From Lentinula raphanica (Eukaryota; Basidiomycota; Agaricomycetes; Agaricales; Omphalotaceae), in assembly GCA_027919835.1 (NCBI GenBank), contig JANVFP010000048.1, positions 62,001-126,000 of the forward strand: a stretch of DNA of 64,000 nucleotides, given 5' to 3'. The notes beneath the pieces were generated by a model. The model was not told the origin of the DNA, did not search any database, and saw nothing but the letters and a program-made list of their open reading frames with translations. Positions 45,760-59,838 of the stretch are shown piece by piece (the first letter of the stretch is position 1; each line of letters starts with the position of its first letter). A program made the translations under genes and the position numbers.

Positions 45760-47471
45760 TTATATTAGCTCTCGTCCATCCTGTTTGTACACTCGTCCTG
45801 CCTTCATCACAAAATCTATGCTGTCCAGCGTTCCTTCAAAGTCATCGAAATCACCCTTGACACCTACCAAGTCTCCAGCCCACCCTGGTCGTACGCAACC
45901 GAAACGATGGTCATTATCACCAAGGGGCATACTGTGTCCACCGTCTGGGTATACTGCATCCCAGTTCATTGACCGGATACATTCCCATCCACCCAAAGTC
46001 CCCCACCTCAACACCTTTTTCCAATTTGCGCCAAGTCTCACCATCAACTTCATCTCCAATGCGTTCTCCCCATGCGGAAAGGTACCTGTATCACCTCCGC
46101 ATGCAATGTTCTCCATCCCCATCGCTACCGCCTGCTGAAACATCTCGCTGAGGACCTTCCAAGCCTGGTTCGCCCGAGGGTCTTTTCCCCCGGTGAATTG
46201 GACTTGGGAGTAGAAAACGGCGAGAGTCGGGACCCAAGTCGTGTTGTGCGAGTTGTATAGGAGAGGGAGGAGGAAATCTGGGTGTGGAGTCAAGGTCGAA
46301 CCGTGCTCGATGGAGTCGATGCCGAGTTTGAGCAGTGTGGCGATGGTGTTGGCGTTGCTGGTGTGGGCGGCAGCTTTGACACCTAGGGCGTGGGCGGTGT
46401 CGATCATGGCTTGAAGCTCAGCTTCGTTGAAAGTGGGTAGTGCCGTGGTAGCGACACGGGGTGAGATATCGCTCGTGCGAGACCGGAACCGATAGTCTAT
46501 AAGCAGAGATTGTCATTCGGAAGCTTCTGGCGTTGACATTGAATGGTGGATTTACCTGCGTAGATCTGGAAGAAACGGAGAAGGTACGTTTGAGTTCCTG
46601 ATAGTCTATCGAACCGGAGTCGTTCATTCCACACCTTTATCCAGTCAGCTCCTGCACCAATCTGCCTTCTCGTGGCCCGTATACACTCCTCGACGCCGTC
46701 AGCTACTTCTGCACCAGTCACACCTTCTACGCCTTCCTGGTCATTGTGAAGCGAGCTTTTTGGCCCTTTGGCAAGTTATCAGCTCACAGGACAGAGGTCA
46801 CAATTTGGGCTTTACCATAACTGCCGGTGCAAACGATGGCTTTGTTTGCGCAGAAGTATCTTGGTCCTACGATTATGGGACTCGGGCCAGACAAACATTT
46901 TCGTAGGGAAATGTCAGCGTCCCCAGCGCCTTCAGTTCCAAGGTCCCTGTTCGAGTGTTCTAGTGTTCGAGCAGCGGTTGACTGTTTTGCCGAGCTATTG
47001 GCATCGACTTACCTCACAGTTGTGAAACCAGCCATCAAGGTCTTTCGTGCATGCACAGTGGCACGGATCGTTCTTTCCACAAGGCTCTCTTTGGTAGTCT
47101 GGTCATCCCAGGAGGTTTCTCCGTAGGAGTGCAAGAAAACTCCGAGGACACAGTAAACATTCGACCACAAACGTTGGTTTTTGGTGGTACTCACAATGTA
47201 CGTGAGCGTCAACGAAACCCGGGAGGATGGTCAGATGCCTGAGATCAATTGTGTCGGTGTCGTCTGGTATGTCATCATCATTTGTGTCTTCGACAGTGAG
47301 AATGAGTCCAGAGCTCTTCGAGATTGTGATTGTTTGTGAAGGCAAGAATTGTAGCTTGTAGGGATCGAAAAGCCTTCCAGCTAAGATCTTTTGAACAGTG
47401 CTCGTTGCAGAACGATCTTGTGCTATAGCTGAGATAGACGACTGTGGAGTGCTAGTGAATTTTTGAGTCAT
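45760..47471 (-). CDS. Amidohydrolase-family metal-dependent hydrolase
   Basis: A minus-strand gene of at least four exons, starting M-T-Q-K-F-T-S-T-P. The N-terminal beta segment is followed by F-V-D-A-H-V-H, the HxH metal-binding motif. There follow a Y-G-E-T-S-W-D-D-Q segment, T-T-V-R-D-L-G, an A-A-H-T-S-N-A-N block with a further metal histidine, S-I-E-H-G, and a C-terminal G-D-L-V-G-V-K-G segment. The order is that of imidazolonepropionase/prolidase-like amidohydrolases, which hydrolyse C-N bonds in cyclic or peptide-like substrates. The substrate cannot be told. There is no signal peptide. Inner exon borders are approximate. Confidence 0.8.
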
Positions 47472-47867
47472 GGATACTGGGAAAGGTCGTGAAGGGTGAG
47501 AATAAAAAGTGGCCCGTGTACAAACTGAACGCGTTCTGACGCAAATTGCATGTACTAGGTTCCATGTTCGCACAGAACTTGGAATGGGGGATTGCAGGGC
47601 CTCGGGCTAAGATACACCAATAACAGCTATGAACCTCATACTGACTTTCAATTGCGCTCACTGCAGTCTACTGGACTCTACTTCGATACTATCGATATCT
47701 TTGCGTATGATCATCAGATCGCGATCGGCGACAAAAGGTAAGCACAGGATCTAGAAACAAGAAACAGAAGAACATACTGCACTGGCCTAGCGCAGCGCCC
47801 TTATGAGCAGTTGGCAGGGGGAGATGACCTTTGTTTCTTCTTCAAAAAATAAGAACAATCAAACCCA

Positions 47868-47946
47868 TGCCTCCTACCAGATTCGAACTAGCGACCTTTC
47901 CATCATATTGTACGAGTGGAACGCTCTACCCCTGAGCTAAGAAGGC
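47868..47946 (-). tRNA. tRNA-Thr(CGT) with a short intron
   Basis: On the minus strand a cloverleaf forms: acceptor GCCTTCT/AGGAGGC with one G-T pair, D-arm TAGCTCAGGGGTAGAGC, anticodon stem TTCCA/TGGAA with CGT at 47914-47912, and T-loop TTCGAAT. About 8 extra loop bases suggest an intron. Confidence 0.82.
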
Positions 47947-48575
47947 AACGCTAAAAAGGAGAAAACTCTGAACATGACTAGCACTACTCACTGCGAAGAA
48001 GTTGTAAGTTGACATAATATCTCCCTTCGTCCAATAAGTGATGAATTCACTTACGGGGCACTGAACAAAATAAAGACAGAAAGTTGCTTCCGAACCGCAC
48101 AGTGTATATGAATATAAGAAAAGTTCAGTAGGAATATAAACTAGGGTATCCGAGAAATGCTTCTTAGAGAAATGCATGCAAAGCAGAGAAGGAATGAGGT
48201 GAGTAATCGAAAATGAATGACGCACAGTAGAGACGAATGGCATAGGAAATAGAAATGACAAAGGGCACACACAAAGGCAGGACAACTATGCACTTTGTGT
48301 GATAGGTAGATTTCCATACATGAGAGGCAAACAAAGAAGGAACAATATAGACGATTTGACAACATGTGCGCCGTATACAGACCATCTGAACAGCATTAAC
48401 AGTAGAAAACTGGCAGGAAACACGGAAAGAAAATCAGTGGTAGACAAACATAGACAGAATAAAGCTTACAAGTTAAGATCCACGATAGCCAGCGAGAAGA
48501 AAAAATAATGTAGGAAATCACCAGATGCACAACCCCTCCTTATAAAATCCGAAATGTCTCCTACTTGAATTCCTT
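47947..48575. other. Spacer upstream of tRNA-Thr
   Basis: A-rich sequence without a supported gene; the open frames seen here are low-complexity. Confidence 0.45.
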
Positions 48576-51500
48576 TCACTCTTCCTCTTCCTCCTCTTCC
48601 TCTAGAACATTATGCAATGGCGCGCCATGAATGTAACGCCCCGGACTGGCTCTCCCCGCATCCTCTCCTAAACCCAAATTGACTTTTGATGGAGGGACCA
48701 GCTCATCCAAACCATTAACGTCGTCATCAGCATCGTCGTCGTCGTCGTCTTGGTCGTGTAGTTGACTGTTGATTCCCACTGTACCAGTCAACGAGGGCGA
48801 GGGCGATTGAATCTTGGTCAGAGGTTTGGCAGCGGGCACAGGCGCAGCAGGCGAGGTTGGTAGCGAAGGTGCTGGTGCTGGTGCTTTAGGAGCTGAAGAC
48901 ACTGTTTAACATACCAGGGGATTGGACCAATCATCGAGAAAAGCACTCACGTAACTTCGGAATGGCTGATGAAGCAGTAGCAGAACTAACAGGAATTTTT
49001 GAATGGGTTACTCCTCCAGGAGGTGAAGCCGGTGATGACGGCAGACTCTTCTTCTCTTTCTCCCGATACATCTCAATGAGTGCCGCTGTCTTGCCTGGCG
49101 TTCCCGATGTAGAGCCCAGTGTGGATGTCAGAACAGATGACTTGGTCGGCGTGGGCAAGGCACTTGGTTTTGTTGGAGTAGTTGAAGAGGGAGGCACAAC
49201 AGTGGCTTTGGGCGGGAGCACAGGCGGCGATGATGATAATGGAAGAGACGATGATCGTGGTGGAGGTGATGTCGAAGACGGACCAGATTGAGGAGGTATC
49301 GACCCATTCCGAGGAGGCAGAGTAGGAAGCGGTCTTGCCACATCAGTTCTCGCAGCGTAGATCTTGTCCAAATCCTTCGGCGCACCATCATGTTCGTCAT
49401 CCGAGCCATGGGCGTATCGAGCACGAGGGTCATCTTCATCCGAGTGTTCTTCATCCCCACTTTCATCAGATCTATCTAAATCAACATGCTCGATATCCTC
49501 GTCAAAGTGGTTGTGACCACCTGAAGCAAACATGTCAGCCTCCAAAGAGGACATTGCCTCCGGCTGGTGTACATCCAGCAGTTCATCCTGGGCATCAGCA
49601 GTTTGTTTGAGCAATTCTTGTGAAGCTCTTCTTCGTTCAGGATGAAGGTCGAAGTATCCCAACCGGCGGCGAGGAACAGACGGTGCGAGATCAGCATCTT
49701 CTCCATCTGGATAGTCTCCAGATGTATACGAAGTGTCGAGATCACCAGAAGTGTAGGACAACGTTTCATGATACCCATTCCCTTCTTCCTTTCCCTTCCC
49801 AAACCGAGGCACAGTCTGTACCTCGATATCGTCAGAATCCGAATGGATCTTTCCAGGACCGTCGGTCTGGCCTTCCAACAGACTTTCGTCGTCCATGCCA
49901 GGATACGGCTGACCGCCTCTCACGGCGCTCAACACCCGAGCAACTTCTTGCGAGGCTTCTTCGGGGTCTCCTCTACTACTATCAGCTTCGCCTCCCAGTC
50001 CTCGATGAGCGCCATAGCCAGGAACGACGATATCCACCCATGCTTCGTCGTCATCGTCATCTATACCACTCTTCCCTCCCAGACCGATACTGAATCGCTT
50101 CCCTCTTCGTTGACTGCGAAGTTTTTCCCGCTCAGCAAGTCTCGCAGCTCGCCTTCGACGAGCGGCTTCTTCGAGGAATCCATCCCCGGTGGTCGTTCCT
50201 TCAATATCGTCACGCCCATCTCTCCGAGCATCAAAAGTCGTCTCCTCTTCCTTCCCCGTATCGAGATCGTCACTCTCCCCACCGGACGCTAACCCGGTCA
50301 ACCTCGTCTCGAACTCAACCGTGTGATATTCCGCAGGAACGAGGTTCTGTCTCGACTGTCTTTTGCTCGTTTTGGGTTTCGGGCCTTTGGGTTTCGGGGT
50401 TGATTTCGGTGTGGGTTTGGGGGAAAAGGTGGAAGTGGGACCTAGACGGAAGATGCTCCTGATAGGAGTCGAAGCGGAATCTTGAGTTTGCGGGAATGAG
50501 TCCGGTGGTAGAGGCACAGTGTGTGACGATCCCGAGTCTTCCCCCTGAGTTTGCTGATTGGGTGCGGTCAGGTGTGTGTCAACGCTGAGCCCGATTTCCT
50601 CCTCAGGTTCCCCATCTGTTACCTCAACATCTGAGGAAAGACCAGGCTCGGGGCCCAAGGTATGTAACGCTCCGTTCAACGTAAGCACCTTCGTTCCTCG
50701 ATTCCCATCTGCCAACATTTCATCAAACGCTTCCAATTTGCCCTTTGCCGTCACCGGCGTCGTGCGAGGATTGGGATTGGGACCGGGACCTGTAGGCGTC
50801 AGCGGTGAATCCGGGGTGTCGACCTGGCCTGCGCGGGAGTAAGATGGATCCAGAGTGGAAGGTTGGAGCCATCTGTCCTTGGAGTTATTATACGGGGTAG
50901 GTGTAGAGTTTGTGATGGTACGCGTGCTGCCGGTGAAGAACGAGGGCGCGAGACTCTTCTCTTTGTCTTTCTTCTCTTTCTTCTCCTTTCTTTTCTTAGC
51001 GTCTTTGACAGCCTTATCCTTCTTCCCTCTCCCGGAGTCGTTCAATCCCAATGTCGAGCTCGAGGCGCCGGCGTTCCCCGGTGAAGAGAACAATGAACCG
51101 AGTCGGGTTCGTGCTATTGAAGGTGTTTGATTTGGATAGGAGGTTAAAGTAGACAGGGAAGTGCCAGTGAGAATACTGAATGGGTGATGGGTATAAGCGG
51201 GATTGAGAATAAAAGAGGTATGTATTCCGGCAAGTTGGTGTCCAAGCTGAGCGCGGTAATCCCGGGGAACGTACTCCTCGAAGAGAAGAAGAGTGGTGGA
51301 GATTCGAGGATCTTTACTGTTGGCAGAAGTAACAGATTGGGCCGTTGAAGGTAGAGCCTTGAATTCGACCTGGAAGGCGGATCAGTATCACACAAGGTGT
51401 TTGAACATAGACGCAAAATCGCAGAAGGGAGAACGGAACAGTGAGACAGACGGACGAACAAGAGAGATCGTTGTTGAAAATGCGAAGGAGATCAGGGCTT

Positions 51501-54298
51501 ACCAGAACCCAGTTACACTCCTTGAACAACTCACTCCTCCATTTAGCCTTCTCTAAGCGCTCTCCTTCATCCGGAGCATCATCATCTCTACTTATAGATC
51601 TGCTGAGAGTCATTGCTTTCATATTTGTAGCACTGTAAGAAAGGTCGTCAGAACGAGAATTGTCAAGTTGGGTTAGGGAAGGAAGTACTGACGATGATAG
51701 AGCCATCCCGAATACTAAATCACCCAACAAGCTCAAGGTTGCAGCAGAACCTGAACTCAGCCCGAGCTCGGCGAAACCCCAGCTGACGAGATCGGTCCAA
51801 ACATCGACGAAAGCAGACTCGATGAGAGTTTCCGATCCAGGAAGGAGTAGAGGAGTAGAGTCATATGTGAAGGGAGGCAGAGGCTAATTATAATGATGAA
51901 CATCGTCAGTCATTCATTCACAAAAAGAATTTCAAAACAATGATGTCTCCACCTTTTCCTTCTTCTTCAACCTCTTTCCCAGACTAACTCCCGTAATCGA
52001 TCGTTCCCTTTCTCCTCTTTCCCCTTTCCCTTCAGCTGTCTTGGGCCTCTCGCCTCCTTTCCCCGTCGTACTGCCCCCAATGATACCAAACTCATTCAGA
52101 TTAAACTGCAACGCGATATTCAACCCAGTGTCTAACGCGAAATCCCCCACATCCTTCAGTCTTCCATCAGCACCAACATAGTTCTTGTCCAGATCACCAG
52201 CGTTATTCGTGAACGACGAGCCATAATCAAACCGCGAGGAAGTTGTCGATAGGGTGAGCGGTTTCCGTGCCCCATCACTCATATCAAACCCCCCATTAAC
52301 AAAATCCCCCCAATTGACACTTCCCCGCTCGCGTTTGGCCGTCCGGGCCTTCCGTGCGCTTTCGGTCAGATCGAATTTCAGAGCCTGGTCGATATCTTTT
52401 GCCCCTCGAGTCGATAACAAGGACGAAGGCGGAGAAAGGAACCCGGAGGATTCGAATTCACCCCAGTGTGCGTCTGAGAGGGTCTTGAAGCGGGATTGTT
52501 GGGAAGAGGGATGGGCGGAGGATGTGGAGGGTGATGTGGGGGAGGAGGATGATATGGGGGAATTAGGATCGCTCAGGGAGTAGGTGGATGTGGCGGAGGT
52601 GGAGCGTGTGAGGGGGCTTGAGGTGTAGGAGGAGTATGAGGAATAAGAGGAAGATGAAGAGGATAAGGAGGATAACGGTGGTGCATAGGGTGAAGACCCG
52701 GGTTCGACTCCAGGAGGAATATTCATTTTCTTTCTATAACTCTCCGAGTATTTTGCTGGCATCCTTCCTCCTTTTCCCGGATCAGAACTCCCTTGAACAG
52801 GAGGACTTATCCTCGCCCACTCCTTATTCCCCGGAAGACTGTTCTGCGAAAGGCCCGCTCCACCTGTCGCAGCATAACTCGGAAGCCCCCACCGAGCGGA
52901 AGACCTCACCAGATCCGCATCGTACGCGGGGACCGTACGTCGGACAGCGAGCACACGAACCGTCTTCACGCCTTTTCTTGGACCTAGGCTGTGTTGCTCT
53001 TTGGATCTACGACCGCCACTTTGGAGGAGGTCCGCGATGGCTAGTACTCGAGAGTGCCCGGACAGCGTCCTGGGGTAATCCTTGATCCATTCCTTCAGTC
53101 TTCCTGGTACCCCTCCGACTCCACCAAACCCACCTCCGCCTTGGGAAGCAGGAGTGTCCTGCCAGCGAATGAACGCGAGGAGACAATGTTCGGTAGCATG
53201 TACAGAACGTAGATAAGCGGTGTATGTCGATTCGAATGACGTTGGATCGGGAGTGCTAGACGAAGACGAGGAAAGGAGATCACTCGGTAGAGGTCCAAGT
53301 CCGAACAGCAACGGTCCAAAGAGAGGACTCAACCCAGGCGGTGTCGCACCGCTTTTGGCAGAATGCGCAACGAGCTTCGCGAGTAGGGCGAACAAGGTGA
53401 GCAAGGTCTCTCGAAGCAACGGAGGTACAACCTCCTTGTATTCATCCCTAAACACCACCTCCTCCATCCCAAACTCGTCTCGGACCCTGACAGGAACAGA
53501 AGTCCGGGTCCGGGTGTCAAGTAAGCCACCGAAATGAGAGGAAGGGTAGCGAAAGGAGGATTCCTGTTTTGCCCAGTTGAGATAGGCAAGGTAAGGGATC
53601 AAGCCTCGAGTCAGAGCTCGAGTGGGTGGGGCGTCAGTCGGTTGTAGCGAGGAAGAGGAAGACTCGACCCGGACGACGCGGGCAAGGCCCCAACGTAAGA
53701 GCATTCCGAGCTCATGAGGACCCGCGAACCGAGCTTCGTCGTCGAAGTCTGGTACGGGTTGCCCTCGCTTCCCATTACTGGAACTTTTCGCAGTAAGATA
53801 GCCCACGTATTTGTCTATCAGCCGTTTCACTCTTCCTGCGTCCAAGTCGATGGCGATGGGTACTCCACTGTCGGCAGTGGTACCGCCGTTGCTGAAGACA
53901 AACGGAGTTTCAACGTCCAGGTATGTCGACACGAGATGAACGAGTTCGTGAAGGTCGTTTAAACCGAGTATGAGGGTCGGATACGAGGAGAGGTAACCAT
54001 ATGGAGTTCTGCCTTGAGAGCCGGGTGAAGACGAGGAGAAGGATTGAGAGGAACTGGGTGTGGTAGTCGGTAAGACAGTTCCAACGAACGAGCCGCTGTC
54101 GTCTGTTGGTAACGAGTGAAGGAGCGTAGAAAGTGTATTAGCGGAATATGGAGGGTATGGAGAAAGTTCGGTCTCGGACGAAGAAAGGTTGGAATTGGAC
54201 CGCGAAAAAAGGAATGACATTGGTTTCTTTGGAATGTTAGGTAGGATTAGAGTGCTATTCCAGATATTTCCAGGAGTAGAAAGAGTGAGGCCTGGCAT
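48576..54298 (-). CDS. Msb1/Mug8-domain-like protein, about 1803 aa
   Basis: Five minus-strand exons: 54298-51953, 51883-51693, 51632-51503, 51369-48951 and 48901-48576. All junctions keep frame and unite what look like two separate long frames. The start could also be the ATG at 54220. The N-terminal 780 residues contain G-L-N-D-L-H-E-L-V, R-F-A-G-P-H-E-L-G-M-L-L-R-W-G-L-A-R-V, S-P-L-F-G-P-L-L-F-G-L-G-P and F-I-R-W-Q-D. I associate these with the Msb1/Mug8 family, fungal proteins linked to Rho/Cdc42 polarity signalling. The middle holds the conserved-looking F-E-E-Y-V-P-R-D-Y-R-A-Q-L. The C-terminal 800 residues are disordered and acidic, ending in a glutamate run. Confidence 0.7.
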
Positions 54299-56232
54299 TA
54301 ATACGATTTGTTGGGGGTTGAAGATAGACAGAGAGAATATATAAGGCCGTGAACATACAAGGGAAGAGACAGATTGAACGCACCCTTGTGATAGATGTCG
54401 ATGATTCCCAAATTCCGTTCTTGATACGCCGACCTCCTGAGTGGTTTGATGAAAAGTCTCCTGTCCTGGTGGGCGTTCAAAGTTCGTCGGTTTAACCGAA
54501 AGGTTGGGAGACAACGGCCGATCTACGTTGGGTTGAATTTTCTCTCCGGGTCTTTCTCGCGAACGCGTATGGACTGTCAGCACTTCAACGTTCAACGTTC
54601 AACAGTTAGTCTGGTGAAACACGGCCAACTAAGTAAGCGCCTCCTTTCCTTCGAGAGATCAAACGTACAGAGAATTAGGTTAGATGAGGGCTCGGTGTGT
54701 AACTTGATGACACTGACAGGAGGATTGGGCTTTATGACTATGATAGACGATGGCATCAGCGAAAGAACATGAAGAATTGTGGTTTGAAGAAATGAAGAAA
54801 TTGTTGAAGATGGAAGGAAGGGAACAGAGGATATTGAGCGTCATTAGGATTACGAGGACGGCACGAATAAGGCTGGGGAGTGACGAGAGAAAGTGTACTG
54901 AGCTCCAAAGTTGATAAACTTACCTTGCTTGATTATGTGCGCCCTGCGATCTTTCCTCCTCTCTTCAACCTCTGCACCTTCGTCGACTCTTCAAGCGTTG
55001 GTTTGTATCGTAGAGAGAGAGAGTTCTGAGCCGCGTTGAGCTTGAGTGGGGGTATTCAAATGGATGTTCGTGTAATTCTCTGTTCACTGAAAGTTGAAGA
55101 CAAAAGAGACGACCCTTCACACGAGAATCAAATGAGAAATTGTTGACGCCGCCCTCGTTCGGTGGCTGAATTGCAGCCGGCCCGTGTGCCGTCGGCATGA
55201 CTGACTGTACCTGATCCCCGCCAGGAACGGCCGAGAGTCTTATCCTGACGTCCTCCAAGCACTCAGAAATAGAAAAAGAGAACGGATGATTGAAACGTCT
55301 TGCTGGCTATCTCCTTCATGCTCCCAGAGCGGCTCGGAATCCAATGAAATCTGGTCTTTCAAGGCCTCAAAGCCTCAAACTTCATGCGAATTGACCTACG
55401 TGCGCCGCGACGGCCGCCTGCTGGCAAGTTCGAATCCAAATTATCCAGTCCCTCGTTGTCAAACATATCATGAACCTGTCCTCAGGGCAAACTCCGAGTC
55501 TATGTATCATTAATCGCGGCGCTCGGTGTCTTCATATTTGCCTTGCTTAGGTCTCTCAGTGTTTCTCTCCGATCGGTGATGGTCCATGGTCCACGTCTGT
55601 TGCCTCTGTTGAACTTGAAGAGCTTGAAGTCCAGAGAACGAATTTTACTCGCCCATCAAACCCTCCAAATCCTCAAATGGATAGACGCAACGATCACCAT
55701 TTCGTGAGGATTCTTGTCCCTCTCTCTCATTCTTTCTTTCTTAAACCCAAGCGTACGTGAAAAGTTCGAGGGGCCATCATTCTTCATTCTCAAGGCGAGT
55801 GAGTCTACCTAAAACTCTTTGAATCCTTTCAACTCATATTCGTTCAAAGTGAATCACTTACCTTTCCGTTCTCTTTCCCATTGCGATCTCATGCCCATTT
55901 GGACCGTGAAGCATACGAAGGATCACAGAGGAGATGCATAGCATAGACATTGGACAGCAAGAACATAGTACGGTAACTCATACAAATTCAGTCAGGAAGA
56001 ACGCTACTGAAAATGCGATATCCAAGTTTGGCAACTCCGTTCAACGAAGGTGAGTACCCTAATATGCAAATCCTCTGCCACTATACCAGACAGTGACGAC
56101 AAGCTACAGACTCGAGCGCAAGGAGCGATTATGAACCATCGCTACACGCTCGTTGAGAGAACTCAGCACTAAGATGACGGACCCCGGTAGTCAGCACAAG
56201 TCAACTGCGACTTAGATGAACTCTCACCATCG
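54299..56232. other. Spacer of about 1.9 kb
   Basis: No supported gene was seen. It must hold the promoter of the large minus-strand gene. Several short frames lack motifs. Confidence 0.4.
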
Positions 56233-56795
56233 TCAAAAGTAAAGCCATTTCTCTGAAGTACCCTCTCGAGATGTGGTATGGATGTGCCATGAACCCTGCC
56301 CGTGTGGATCGCTACGAGTAAGCTTACCGATGCACGGAGAGTCATCGGGACAGCTACCACCCCCTGTCAATCGGAATGACTCAACGGGCTTTTTTGAAGC
56401 TCCATCAGCAGGTTTCTTGACTTCGATGGTCCTCTTCTCATGCTCGCCGTCCCATGTCTTCAAAGCCTATTCGCATATGGCTTTAAGCTCAACCTCAGTG
56501 ACCCATGGGGCCGCTTCTACTTCCTTTCCATCTTCATCAAGGAGGATCATTGTGTAATGACGCTAAGGCTTAGATTCCTCTGTGTCTACCCGGTACGTGA
56601 CCTACATGGAATCACTTGTTATTACTATGGTGCACATTGAAGGGAGGATATAAAAATCACCATTTCTCGCCCAAACTCAACTCAAGGTATATCCTCCGAA
56701 TGATTCCAGCCGCTGGGCACAGGCGAAGCACCAACGCTTTGAGCCGCAAAACACAACGCGAACGAGACCCAAAGAGCACTGCGCGATAGATGCAT
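56233..56795 (-). pseudogene. Decayed small secreted protein gene
   Basis: The minus-strand frame from 56795 encodes a clear signal peptide (M-H-L-S-R-S-A-L-W-V-S-F-A-L ... A-S-P-V-P). A second open block (about 56535-56233) reads M-I-L-L-D-E-D-G-K-E-V, then after a TAG at 56469-56467 continues in the same frame through F-R-L-T-G-G-G-S-C to a stop at 56233. A single TGG-to-TAG change would explain the stop. The first exon also lacks a good donor before its own stop. This layout resembles small secreted proteins of mushrooms; function is unknown. It may instead be two unrelated frames. Confidence 0.4.
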
Positions 56796-57737
56796 GTCGC
56801 GAAATGATGAAGGAGAACTTGTGGTAGATGATCGAGAACGAGGGCGGCGTCAAGCGATTCTTTTGACCAGCAAAAGAGTTTCAGTAACACCAAGAGTGGA
56901 GTGGGGGGCCTGGACGATTTCCTGGTGAGGCTTTAAATAATGAATCATTCCCCTCAGCCCAGCGAGCTCGATTCACAAGTTCGAAACAGGCTCAGCCTGC
57001 CAATGATGGCGATGAATGCCAAATGGAGGATGAGCTGAAATTGACGAAAGAAGGGCCTTGTGAGTCTGGGCGCGCGGAATCCTCATCGCCTTTGCATACG
57101 TTGAATTCGTCTCCTCAAACAGCCTCAGTGTTGTACGGTGTATGTACCCTTCACGTATCTTGATTTTTAGACCTCTCCGTGTGCAAACGATGTTATATCC
57201 CGCAGACCCTCCCTTGCGGGGCTAAAGTTCAAACCCTGATCAGCCTTAGACGTCATGGTCACCATCGATATCCAGATTCCAAGCCTATCCGGTAGATCAG
57301 TCGCTCTTGAACATACTACGAAATTGTATAATGAACCCGTTCATCCATCCGGGACTCGAATCAGTGAGGGATATCGGTATTGGGTAGTACTTACAACTTG
57401 AAGTAACGAACGATCTCGGACGACGAGGATCTATGAGGATTTAAGTATGTCGCTCGAAAAGTTCAAAACTTGACTAGAGAAACAGAAGATAGAAGACAAG
57501 GAAAGTTTGCGAAACAGATCTAAAGAGACTTGAAGCTTGAAGCTTTGATAATGGAGTTACGAAGCTCAGCTACCCTTATGCTTATTTGCGGCAGATGAGC
57601 TCGGAGATTTATAGTTATTTCCTTCCCATCGATAAAATACACTCTGGAAACCCGAATTCGAACACATACCCGAACCTAGGTGCCCTCGTATTCAAGTTCA
57701 GATTGTGAAAGAAATCAACTGCATCTCCAAGACTATT
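56796..57737. other. Spacer without a recognised gene
   Basis: Nothing supported was seen. Confidence 0.4.
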
Positions 57738-59092
57738 TCAATCGAAATACATCCCCCCGTTGACGGAGATCTGCCATTGGATCATAGAGAAATGACTCTG
57801 AGTTTGCTCAGCCACTTGCATACAATGAACAAGAAACGAACCGTTTGTCCTGTAAACGGAATCAGAATCAGAAAGTTCCAACGATACTAATGAAGTAGAA
57901 GCTAGAAGCTAGATCGTAGACTCACCAGTGATATAACCCGATTCTTGTGACGCAAGATACGACACCAAGCTAGCGATGTCGTCGACTTTGCCCAACGTGG
58001 AGAAAGATGGCAAGGATTTGAAAAACTAGATATGGTCAGTGGATACCAGTCCGACACCTTTGATTCAAACTAGGTCACTCACAGCTTTGCCTATTTCCGA
58101 CGTTAAAAGATCGGTTGTGTGAGCTATGGGTTGGAGATAAGATACAATGTTCAGTGTACGTTTTGTAACGTATGAGACGAACCCATTGGACTTTCTACTC
58201 CTCCTAGTAGTATCGGAATGATGAAGCGGATGAGTTTTGCACGTGAAGATTTGAGGACAGACAACCACCTGGGGCATAAGCGTTGACTGTGATTCCATGA
58301 TGTCCGAACTCGAGAGCTACCGATTGAACGAGTTAGAGAAATGCACGATAGGTAGACATCCTGTGTAGGAGTGTACGTACCAGCAACCTGGGTCAAACCA
58401 CGAACAGCGAACTTTGAGGCAACGTATGCACCGACATGAATCATCCCTGTCCCAAAATCATCCCTGCATTCGAGTATCTAACACCCTTGAAGTACTAATT
58501 CAGCGCACCTTGTTTCCCGGCGACCGAAGACGCCCCGATGATCCTTCCTCCCGGACGACCTTGGGCTATCATTTGTTTAGCAGCGTGTTTATAGCATAGG
58601 AAAACGCCTTTAGTATTGATGCGTTGAACCTTGTCCCATTCCTCTTCGACTTTCGAAAAATGAGTCTCACGAGACATCAACAACGTGGATCGATGTGATA
58701 CTTGCCCGTCGAAAGTATGGGAGTGTGAGGACCGGAAATGCCTGCGTTCGCGACCATCTGGGGAAATTGGCATCGTCATCAATGAAGGGCGGCGTTTAAG
58801 ACAGAGTAGATCGATAACCTACGACATCTAAGCTTCCCAGAGTCTTCGCCGCAGAGCCTACCATACTTTCTACTTCATGTTCGACACTGACATCTCCAGG
58901 GACAGCGCACGTCTCGATTCCATGAGTCTTCTTGATATCTTCAGCAACAGATTCCAGTTGGTCTGCCTTGGAATGGATATCGTTGATAGCTACTTTGAAT
59001 CCATCTGAAGCTAGCCTCAGAGCAATAGCTTTGCCGATTCCTTGAGCTGCTCCTGTGATGAACGCGACACGGGGGATGGATGCTTGGAGCAT
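57738..59092 (-). CDS. Short-chain dehydrogenase/reductase, copy 1 (acetoin/diacetyl-reductase-like)
   Basis: A multi-exon minus-strand gene whose coding blocks all join. The N-terminal Rossmann motif is T-G-A-A-Q-G-I-G-K-A-I. Then come V-A-N-A-G, the catalytic serine in G-A-S-S-V-A-G, Y-V-A-S-K (the YxxxK pair), and the end S-V-N-G-G-M-Y-F-D. The layout resembles fungal diacetyl/acetoin reductases (2,3-butanediol dehydrogenase type), NAD(P)H-dependent cytosolic enzymes; the true substrate is unknown. One intron appears to be GC-AG (starting GCAAGTATC). It is a near copy of 61152-62518, on the same strand. Confidence 0.85.
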
Positions 59093-59838
59093 TGAGAAGC
59101 GAAGGTGAAGGAAATGTCAAGATACGATGGGGGACCAGAGCAACTTGCAGCCGATTTTGGGGGCTATTTCTTGATTGAAATATATAAGTAATGAATGTCA
59201 ACTCTCGACCCACACGACATCATTGAAGCTGCATTGGAGCTGTCGATGTCTATAAGCAAATACGCCTGTGACCTCGGAGTCGTGCGACGTGTTGGTCGTT
59301 TGAACTTTGGAAGTTTGGGTGTGGGAAATTTCCGCCGATCGTCTTTCGGAAAAGTTCAAACCATCTTGAAGCTCATCCCATAAGACGATAAGACTTCCGA
59401 GACCAATGTACATAGCTTTCTGACGTATCAGTATGGGCTACCTCAGAGTCCCCATCGCCTTCGCTGCATTTTATCACGAACGCCACGGTGGTTGACTGAG
59501 TGCCAAGCATGGATCACTGATCAGTACAAGATGATATTGGCACTCCAGCACGATAAGGCAGTCCATCTTGGGCAAATCATCCTGTATGAGCAGGTATGTA
59601 TGGACATGATGATGAGTTGAAAGATGGAGAGAAACATCCAAACTTGATTTCGGTCACTGCTTTTCAAGGGCAGTTCGGATTGTTACGCAGCAGTTTTGCT
59701 GTGGGCGGACGGCAAGCAATCCATGGATCATGATTGACTTGATTGAGATCTGCAAAAAGATTGATTCCGATTTTCGATAAAAGGATAACTACTTAACTTG
59801 TCTGAGTCCGCACATCTTGAGTGTCTTCACAAACATCC

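Noticed and set aside
48141..48385. Cys/Ser/Phe-rich minus-strand frames
   Set aside because: Low-complexity A-rich spacer on the other strand.
57190..57260. Possible tRNA-like sequence with GTTCAAACCC
   Set aside because: No matching acceptor or anticodon stems could be drawn.
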